Source of the DNA: an uncultured Collinsella sp.
Lineage (GTDB): Bacteria; Actinomycetota; Coriobacteriia; Coriobacteriales; Coriobacteriaceae
Assembly (NCBI GenBank): GCA_902465015.1
Contig: CABQLK010000017.1
Location: forward strand, 1 to 36,674
Direction of reading: 5' to 3'
Length of the DNA: 36,674 nucleotides
Shown here in pieces: positions 31,055 through 36,674 of the stretch. The position numbers and the translations under genes were made by a program. The number at the start of each line of letters is the position of its first letter. The first letter of the stretch is position 1. The notes below the pieces were generated by a model, which did no database searches, had not been told where the DNA came from, and worked only from the letters and a program-made list of their open reading frames with translations.

Positions 31055-31987
31055 ATGGCTCGTCGAACGCCTTCTCAATTGAATATGCTGCTCGCCGTCG
31101 ATAAGCCGGTGGGCTGCACGTCCCATGACGTGGTCTCGCAATGCCGACGCGCCCTCCATGAGCGGCGCGTCGGCCATGCCGGTACGCTCGACCCCATGGC
31201 ATCGGGTGTCATGGTTGTGGGCGTGGGTCAGGCCACCCGTCTGCTGGGCATGCTCACGCTCGATACCAAAAGCTACGTCGCCGATATTTCGTTTGGCGCC
31301 GAGACGAATACCGATGATGCGGAGGGCGAGGCGGTCCGCACGGTGGCTGTTGCCAACGAGCTCCGCGATCCTACCTATGCGCGTGAGCAATTGGCCTCCA
31401 TGCTGGGTCCGCAGATGCAGGTGCCGCCGGCGTTTTCGGCTATCTCGGTCAATGGCGTTCGTGCCTACAAGTCTGCTCGCGAGGGCAATGCGGTGGACCT
31501 ACCTCCGCGTCCCGTCGAGGTCTATGCCGCCGACCTGATCGCCGTGGGCGGCGAAGGTGATACGTGCGTGTGGACCGTGGCGTTCTCGGTGAGCAAGGGA
31601 ACCTATATCCGAGCGCTCGCTCGCGACCTGGGCCGCGCCTGCGAGAGCGCCGCGCACATTTCCGCGCTGCGCCGCACGGCCTCCGGTATTGTTTCCGTTG
31701 GCGCCTGTCATGCGGTTGAGGAGCTTTCTCCCGAGTCCGCGGCGGGGTTTGCACTGGATCCCATTGCGGCCCTGGGCGCTACGCGTGTTGACTTGCCGGG
31801 CAATCTTGCCGACGACCTGCTCTGCGGCCGTCGCATTCCCGTTGAGCATGCGCTTGCCGATTTCTATGCCTCGAAGGCGCCGTTTGCGTTGGTGCTCGAT
31901 GGGGGACTCAAGGCGCTCGCCCGTATTGAGGGTGGCCGCTTTGTCATGGAGCACGTATTTCCTCAGGCAATCGGCGGTGTTCGATGA
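31055..31987 (+). CDS. truB: tRNA pseudouridine-55 synthase TruB
   Basis: The 310-residue protein converts U55 of tRNA to pseudouridine. MLLAVDKPVGCTSHDVV is the N-terminal signature and GHAGTLDPMASG holds the catalytic Asp (D46). YVADISFGAETNTDDAEG and SVSKGTYIRALARDLG are further conserved motifs. A short C-terminal extension of about 80 residues replaces the full PUA region. ATG 31055 follows the nrnA-like gene by 15 bp; the end overlaps ribF by 4 bp (ATGATG). Confidence 0.95.
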   Translation: MARRTPSQLNMLLAVDKPVGCTSHDVVSQCRRALHERRVGHAGTLDPMASGVMVVGVGQATRLLGMLTLDTKSYVADISFGAETNTDDAEGEAVRTVAVANELRDPTYAREQLASMLGPQMQVPPAFSAISVNGVRAYKSAREGNAVDLPPRPVEVYAADLIAVGGEGDTCVWTVAFSVSKGTYIRALARDLGRACESAAHISALRRTASGIVSVGACHAVEELSPESAAGFALDPIAALGATRVDLPGNLADDLLCGRRIPVEHALADFYASKAPFALVLDGGLKALARIEGGRFVMEHVFPQAIGGVR

Positions 31988-32991
31988 TGTTGTCCGCTCG
32001 CGAGCTCGCGCGTATTTTTTTCGTGGGCGGGTCGGACGAGGCTCGCATCGTTGCTGCCGATGCGTTTGATGAGTTCGAGCACCTGGGTGCCGCATCGATT
32101 GCCATCGGTGTGTTCGACGGCGTGCACCGTGGACACCAGGAGCTCATTACGGCGCTTGTCCGTGATGCCCGTGCCCATGGCTGTAAGGCGGTCGTGGTTA
32201 CCTTCGATCCCGACCCGGACGTTGTGGTGAGCTCTTCGCCCGCTCAAAAATTGATGACGACGGCCGACCGTCTGCATGCCCTGGCTCAAACTGGGGTCGA
32301 TGCGGTGGTGGCCGTTCCCTTTACGCCTGAGGTTGCGGCGCTTGACCATGTTGATTTTCTCTCGCTGGTGTCGCGTCTGGTCGACATTCGATCGATTCGC
32401 GTTGGCAGTGACTTTAGGCTGGGTCGTGGCGGTGCTTCTGGTGTTGCCGAGATGCGCGCCTGGGGTGCCGAGCACGGCGTTGACGTGTACGGTCACGACC
32501 TGCTTTGCGAGGGCGGTGAGGCCATTTGCGCCACCCGTATCCGTCATGAGCTCGGACAGGGCCATGTGGAGCTTGCTGCTGAGTTACTCGGCCGCCCGTA
32601 TATGGTGCGTGGCGGTGTTATTCGCGGCCGTCACGAGGGTTCTGGCATGGGCTTTCCCACGGCAAACCTGCAGGTTCCCGACGGCATTCAGGTGCCTGCC
32701 GATGGCGTGTATGAGGGTCTGGTGCTGGTCGATGACACCGTGTGGCCCGCTGCCGTTAACGTCGGACTGCCGCCGACGTATGCCGACGATGCGGCATCTG
32801 CACATCTTGAGGCTAACTTAATTGGTTATACGGGCGACCTGTACGGCGCTTCCGTTTCGCTTGCGTTTACGCGCTGGCTGCGTCCCTCGCGTGTGTTCGA
32901 TTCGCTGGATGAGTTGATCGCGACCGTCGAGGGTAATATCGAGGACATTCGTCATAACTTGGGTGAGCAGGGGGTGAGCATCCGTGATTAG
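31984..32991 (+). CDS. ribF: Bifunctional riboflavin kinase/FAD synthetase RibF
   Basis: The 335-residue enzyme makes FMN and FAD. The N-terminal FAD-synthetase domain contains IAIGVFDGVHRGHQELI (G42-H51), a nucleotidyltransferase HxGH-like motif, plus VTFDPDPD and RVGSDFRLGRGG. The C-terminal riboflavin kinase domain has GSGMGFPTANLQ and GVYEGLV. An N-terminal lead of about 38 residues precedes the catalytic fold. It starts at ATG 31984 inside the truB stop region and overlaps dnaG by 8 bp. Confidence 0.93.
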   Translation: MMLSARELARIFFVGGSDEARIVAADAFDEFEHLGAASIAIGVFDGVHRGHQELITALVRDARAHGCKAVVVTFDPDPDVVVSSSPAQKLMTTADRLHALAQTGVDAVVAVPFTPEVAALDHVDFLSLVSRLVDIRSIRVGSDFRLGRGGASGVAEMRAWGAEHGVDVYGHDLLCEGGEAICATRIRHELGQGHVELAAELLGRPYMVRGGVIRGRHEGSGMGFPTANLQVPDGIQVPADGVYEGLVLVDDTVWPAAVNVGLPPTYADDAASAHLEANLIGYTGDLYGASVSLAFTRWLRPSRVFDSLDELIATVEGNIEDIRHNLGEQGVSIRD

Positions 32992-35092
32992 TGATGAGGA
33001 AAAAGACCAGGTACGCGCTGCGTCCGACCTCGTTGCCATCGTGCAGGAAACGGTTGAGCTCAAGCCCCGCGGCCATGAGTTTTGGGGCTGCTGCCCCTTC
33101 CATGGCGAAAAGACGCCGTCCTTCCACATTATTCCCGCCACGCAGGTGTGGCATTGCTTTGGCTGCGGCGAGGGTGGCGACGTCTTCACCTATATCATGA
33201 AGCGCGAGAACCTGAGCTTTCCCGAGTCAATCCGTTATTTGGCCGATCGCGCAGGTATTGAGCTGCACGACACCGGAGATCGCCGCGAGCGCGGTACTAA
33301 GCGTGCCCGCATCTACGATCTGTGCGCCGAGACCGCCCAGTTCTACCACACCATGCTTATGCGCGGTAAGGACGGTCGTCCGCGCGAGTACTTTGCCAGC
33401 CGCGGCATGGGTGGCGACGTCTGCCGCCGCTACTGCCTGGGCTTTGCACCAGGCCGTAACGCGCTGGTGTCGCACCTGTCCCAGGCGGGTTTTACCCCGC
33501 AGGAGATGATCGACGCCAATGTTGCCGTGAGCCGCGGGCGCGGGCAGCTTGCCGACCGCTTCTACGACCGTGTGATGTTCCCCATCTTTGACGAGCAGGG
33601 TCACAACATTGCCTTTGGCGGTCGCATTATGGGCGACGGCCAGCCTAAGTACCTCAACACCGCCGAGACGAGCGTGTTTCATAAAAAGCGAAACCTCTAC
33701 GGTTTTAATTGGGCCAAGGAGTTTATCGTCGCGCAGGATACCGCCATCGTGGTGGAGGGCTATACCGATTGCATCGCCTGCTGGGAGGCGGGGATTAAAA
33801 ACGTTGTCGCCACGCTGGGCACCGCGCTCACGGAGCATCATGTAAAGACGCTCACCCGCTTTGCCAAGCGCATCGTGTATATGTTCGATGGCGATGCCGC
33901 GGGCCAGAAGGCCGCCCGCCGCGCGATTCAGTTTATCGAGCAGGATTCGATGGACCTGCGCTGCGTGGTACTGCCCGACGGCAACGACCCTATGGAGTTT
34001 ATTACGGCGCACGGCGGCCAGGAGCTGCAGGCGCGCATCGACGCGGCCGAGCCGCTCATGGACTTTGTCTACCGTTCGCTGCAGGAGTCGAGCGACATCA
34101 CCACGCCGGGCGGTCGCGCCAAGGCGCTCGAGGATGCGCTGACGCTCATCTATCCGCTGCGCGATAGCTATATGATCGACACGTACTTTATCCAGATTGC
34201 CGACCTGCTGGGTTTGGATCTGGAGACCGTGCGCGCGAGCTCGGGCCGTGTGTTTCGCGATGTCGCCAAGCGCGAGGATGCGGAACGACGTCGTGAGCAG
34301 AACTATGAGCGCCAGCGGGCACAGGCTGAGCGGTCCGGTAGCGCGGGCGGTCGGGCGTCGGGTTCTCGCGATGCCGGTCGCGGTGCTTGGGCATCGGGCG
34401 CGACGCCGCCGGTGTCCGCGCCGGTCGAAGAAGAGCCGTACGACTACGTCCCGCTCGATGCCTACGATGCCGCGCCCGTGGAGGTTGTCGACGACCTGTC
34501 GCCGATCGATGTACCTGATGGTATGGGCTCTGTTCCTGTGCCTGATGGTTCGGACGCACCGGCTACGGCGGCGCCGATGGTTCTTACCGATCTTGAACGC
34601 AAGTCCTTGGCGGGGGAGCGTGAACTGCTGACCATGCTCACGAGCTACCCCGACCTGTTACGCACGTATGCCGATCGCATCTGCTCCATCGAGTGGGTTG
34701 ACCCACGTCACGAGTCCATCGCATGGGCCGTTCTGGCAACGCCACCGGGAACCGATCCTGCAGCCTGCATGGATGCGGCGCGCTCGGTGTGTCCCGAGGC
34801 GGCAACGCTTGTGAGTGCCGGGCGCATCTCGGCGACGAGCAAGCACCCCACCGAGACGAACATCGTGTTTATGCTCGATACGCTTGAGCTCTACACCATC
34901 AAACGCCGCATGCGTGCCGCACAGGCCAAGCTGCGCCAGGACCGTTCGCTCGATGATGAGGCCCGTCGCGCGCTAACCATGCAGGCCGCGCAGGATTCGC
35001 AGCGTCAGCGCGAACTGCAAAAGTCAATCGGCGGCGTGGCGGACCCGTTCCGTTTGATTGGCCTGGAGGCCGCAGGCACCGAACAAGCCTAG
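32984..35092 (+). CDS. dnaG: DNA primase DnaG
   Basis: The 702-residue primase synthesises replication primers. GTG 32984 lies in the end of ribF with AGGGGGTGAG upstream. The CHC2 zinc finger has C37, H40, C58 and C61 in CCPFHGEKTPSF...WHCFGCGEGGD. The RNAP-like catalytic core and Toprim region have VVEGYTDCIACWEAG and YMFDGDAAGQKAARRA. A disordered linker (about 435-530) rich in Arg, Gly, Ser, Asp and Pro leads to a C-terminal helicase-binding-like domain. It is attached to the rimP-ribF operon and lies just before rpoD, recalling the dnaG-rpoD pairing of other bacteria. Confidence 0.96.
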   Translation: MISDEEKDQVRAASDLVAIVQETVELKPRGHEFWGCCPFHGEKTPSFHIIPATQVWHCFGCGEGGDVFTYIMKRENLSFPESIRYLADRAGIELHDTGDRRERGTKRARIYDLCAETAQFYHTMLMRGKDGRPREYFASRGMGGDVCRRYCLGFAPGRNALVSHLSQAGFTPQEMIDANVAVSRGRGQLADRFYDRVMFPIFDEQGHNIAFGGRIMGDGQPKYLNTAETSVFHKKRNLYGFNWAKEFIVAQDTAIVVEGYTDCIACWEAGIKNVVATLGTALTEHHVKTLTRFAKRIVYMFDGDAAGQKAARRAIQFIEQDSMDLRCVVLPDGNDPMEFITAHGGQELQARIDAAEPLMDFVYRSLQESSDITTPGGRAKALEDALTLIYPLRDSYMIDTYFIQIADLLGLDLETVRASSGRVFRDVAKREDAERRREQNYERQRAQAERSGSAGGRASGSRDAGRGAWASGATPPVSAPVEEEPYDYVPLDAYDAAPVEVVDDLSPIDVPDGMGSVPVPDGSDAPATAAPMVLTDLERKSLAGERELLTMLTSYPDLLRTYADRICSIEWVDPRHESIAWAVLATPPGTDPAACMDAARSVCPEAATLVSAGRISATSKHPTETNIVFMLDTLELYTIKRRMRAAQAKLRQDRSLDDEARRALTMQAAQDSQRQRELQKSIGGVADPFRLIGLEAAGTEQA

Positions 35093-35202
35093 ATGTTGTG
35101 GTCAACCAGCGTATTCTCGCCTATATCCAGCCCTCTTTTTGGGTATAGACGTCAATGTGTGTGCTAAAGTATTGAGTCCTGTGGACTATGAAGGGAGAAT
35201 CT

Positions 35203-36552
35203 GTGCCAAAAAAGACTGAGAGCACGGGTACTGGGCTGGAATCCTACGTTGCAAAGCTTATGGGCAACGGCTCAAACAGGACTTCGGTAACCGAGGACGA
35301 GATTCAGGTCGCCCTGAAGGATATCGATGTTTCTGACGAGCAGCTCACCGCGGTGTATTCCGCGCTGCGCAACAGCGGCATCCAGATTATCTCCGCGAGC
35401 GGTAACGACGACGCCCCCATGGACGTCGACGATGACGATAACGATACCGATACCGACGATTTCGATGACGACGACGAGCACGATTCCGGCTCGCTCGACG
35501 ATCACGAGCTCAAGATGGCCCGTCAGGCCGACGCCGAGATGGGTTCTTCCAAGAGCAAGAAGAAGCGCACCGTGCGCACGTCCCGTTCACGCTCCCGCGT
35601 GCGCGGCATCGATGCCTCCACGGTGATGCTGACCGGCGACCCGGTCCGTATGTACCTCAAGGAGATCGGCAAGGTCGACCTGCTGACCGCCTCCGAAGAG
35701 GTCGATCTGGCCATGAAGATTGAGGCCGGTCTTGAGGCCACCGAGAAGCTCGAGGCTGCCGAGGCAGGCGAGCTCGAGCTCACGCGTACCGAAATGCGTC
35801 GTCTTACGCGCATTGAGAACGTGGGTCTCGAAGCCAAGCAGGCGCTCATCAGTGCAAACCTGCGTCTGGTCGTCTCCATCGCCAAGCGCTATGTCGGCCG
35901 TGGCATGCTGTTCCTGGATCTGATCCAGGAGGGCAACCTCGGTCTGATCCGCGCCGTCGAGAAGTTCGACTACCAGAAGGGCTTCAAGTTCTCCACGTAC
36001 GCCACGTGGTGGATCCGTCAGGCCATTACGCGCGCTATTGCCGACCAGGCCCGTACCATCCGTATTCCCGTGCACATGGTCGAGACCATCAACAAGCTCG
36101 TCCGCGTGCAGCGCCAGCTCCTCCAGGACCTGGGTCGCGACCCGACCCCCGAGGAGATCGGTGCCGAGATGGACATGAGCGCCGACCGCGTCCGCGAGAT
36201 TCAGAAGATTTCGCAGGAGCCCGTGTCGCTCGAGACCCCGATCGGCGAGGAAGAGGATTCTCAGCTGGGCGACTTCATCGAGGACTCCCAGGCTATCGTT
36301 CCGCCCGATGCCGCCAGTTTCTCCATGCTGCAGGAGCAGCTCACCCAGGTGCTCGATTCGCTTGCCGATCGCGAGCGCAAGGTTATCGAGCTGCGCTTTG
36401 GCCTTGTCGACGGACATCCCCGCACGCTCGAGGAAGTCGGTCGCGAGTTTGGCGTCACGCGCGAGCGTATTCGCCAGATCGAGTCCAAGACCCTGGCCAA
36501 GCTCCGCCACCCGAGCCGTTCCAGCAAGCTCAAGGACTACATCGAAAGCTAG
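35203..36552 (+). CDS. rpoD: Primary sigma factor RpoD/SigA
   Basis: The 449-residue housekeeping sigma factor starts at GTG 35203 behind AAGGGAGAAT; ATG 35188 would place the RBS inside the coding sequence. Region 1.1 is short, followed by a striking acidic run (about 71-100) and a basic KSKKKRTVRTSRSRSR stretch. Region 1.2 begins DPVRMYLKEIGKVDLL. Region 2 has ISANLRLVVSIAKRYVGRG, LDLIQEGNLGLIRAVEKFDY and FSTYATWWIRQAITRAI. Region 3 and region 4 (GVTRERIRQIESKTLAKLRHPSR) complete it. A terminator follows 9 bp after the stop codon. Confidence 0.95.
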   Translation: MPKKTESTGTGLESYVAKLMGNGSNRTSVTEDEIQVALKDIDVSDEQLTAVYSALRNSGIQIISASGNDDAPMDVDDDDNDTDTDDFDDDDEHDSGSLDDHELKMARQADAEMGSSKSKKKRTVRTSRSRSRVRGIDASTVMLTGDPVRMYLKEIGKVDLLTASEEVDLAMKIEAGLEATEKLEAAEAGELELTRTEMRRLTRIENVGLEAKQALISANLRLVVSIAKRYVGRGMLFLDLIQEGNLGLIRAVEKFDYQKGFKFSTYATWWIRQAITRAIADQARTIRIPVHMVETINKLVRVQRQLLQDLGRDPTPEEIGAEMDMSADRVREIQKISQEPVSLETPIGEEEDSQLGDFIEDSQAIVPPDAASFSMLQEQLTQVLDSLADRERKVIELRFGLVDGHPRTLEEVGREFGVTRERIRQIESKTLAKLRHPSRSSKLKDYIES

Positions 36553-36561
36553 TCAAGCAAG

Positions 36562-36596
36562 AAGCGCCCTCAAGCACATCCGCTTGAGGGCGCTTT
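36562..36596 (+). terminator. Terminator of rpoD
   Basis: AAGCGCCCTCAAGC (36562-36575) pairs perfectly with GCTTGAGGGCGCTT (36582-36595) around an ACATCC loop, with a short TTT run at 36594-36596. Confidence 0.88.
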
Positions 36597-36600
36597 CATG

Positions 36601-36656
36601 TAGTCGTTGGGGACGTTCTTGAATGACTAGTCGTTTAAGAACGTCCCCAATGACTA
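36601..36656. repeat. 56-bp near-perfect palindrome downstream of rpoD
   Basis: The arms TAGTCGTTGGGGACGTTCTT (36601-36620) and 36637-36656 are complementary over 20 positions with one G-U pair. The loop contains the perfect 8-bp palindrome GACTAGTC. It lies 5 bp after the rpoD terminator and has no coding capacity; it looks like a dispersed palindromic repeat. Confidence 0.7.
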
Positions 36657-36674
36657 GGTCGGAAAATTTCTTAA

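Noticed and set aside
1..36674. CRISPR array, tRNA or rRNA genes, insertion sequence transposase
   Set aside because: No regularly spaced repeats, no cloverleaf or rRNA sequence and no transposase-like protein were seen.

Overview
The window reads as a chromosomal segment of a high-GC, Gram-positive actinobacterium. The best guess is Collinsella or a close relative in the Coriobacteriia. This is inferred from codon bias, the gut-type sucrose locus, a Gram-positive Pel locus and the housekeeping gene order, not from a database match.

Layout. (1) 1-2659 is an AT-richer accessory or defence stretch. It holds the C-terminal end of a retron-like reverse transcriptase, a structured non-coding gap, and an AbiL/RloAB-type pair: an AAA ATPase (RloA/AbiLi-like) and an RloB/AbiLii-like Toprim-type protein with their own promoter. 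(2) 2660-3004 is an intergenic region with a 119-bp inverted-repeat element and a putative promoter. (3) 3005-14100 is a tightly overlapping eight-gene operon for a Gram-positive Pel-type exopolysaccharide: pelD (SDR fusion, c-di-GMP I-site), pelE, pelA deacetylase, pelF, pelG, then a CotH-kinase Tat/lipoprotein, a VTC-domain protein and a DUF4956 membrane protein. (4) 14338-18551 is a sucrose locus: LacI regulator, PTS EIIBC with two tandem LacI/cre-type operators, and GH32 sucrose-6-phosphate hydrolase. (5) 18648-20127 holds a degenerate Cys/Met-type PLP enzyme that appears to lack its catalytic lysine, a large hairpin, and a minus-strand ModE-type winged-helix regulator. (6) 20312-24773 holds guaB and leuS, separated by a strong terminator and a 118-nt hairpin with a 29-bp stem. 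(7) 24925-36552 is the translation/transcription block rimP-nusA-infB-rbfA-nrnA-truB-ribF-dnaG, then rpoD. It starts with a clear promoter and a terminator-like leader hairpin.

How the genes work together. PelD should sense c-di-GMP and, with PelE, switch on the PelF/PelG synthase-transporter. PelA deacetylates the chain outside the cell. CotH, VTC and DUF4956 are co-transcribed and probably modify or anchor the product. The sucrose genes form a local regulon. The rimP-dnaG run is translationally coupled at several junctions.

Most interesting points. Two intergenic elements (14145-14244 and 21833-21918) share a nearly identical core, but their arms differ in sequence while still pairing. A retron-like RT sits beside an RloAB pair. 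The Pel operon carries CotH, VTC and DUF4956. One PLP-fold protein appears to have Arg in place of the Schiff-base Lys. Several other long intergenic palindromes are present. No tRNA, rRNA, CRISPR array or insertion sequence was recognised.
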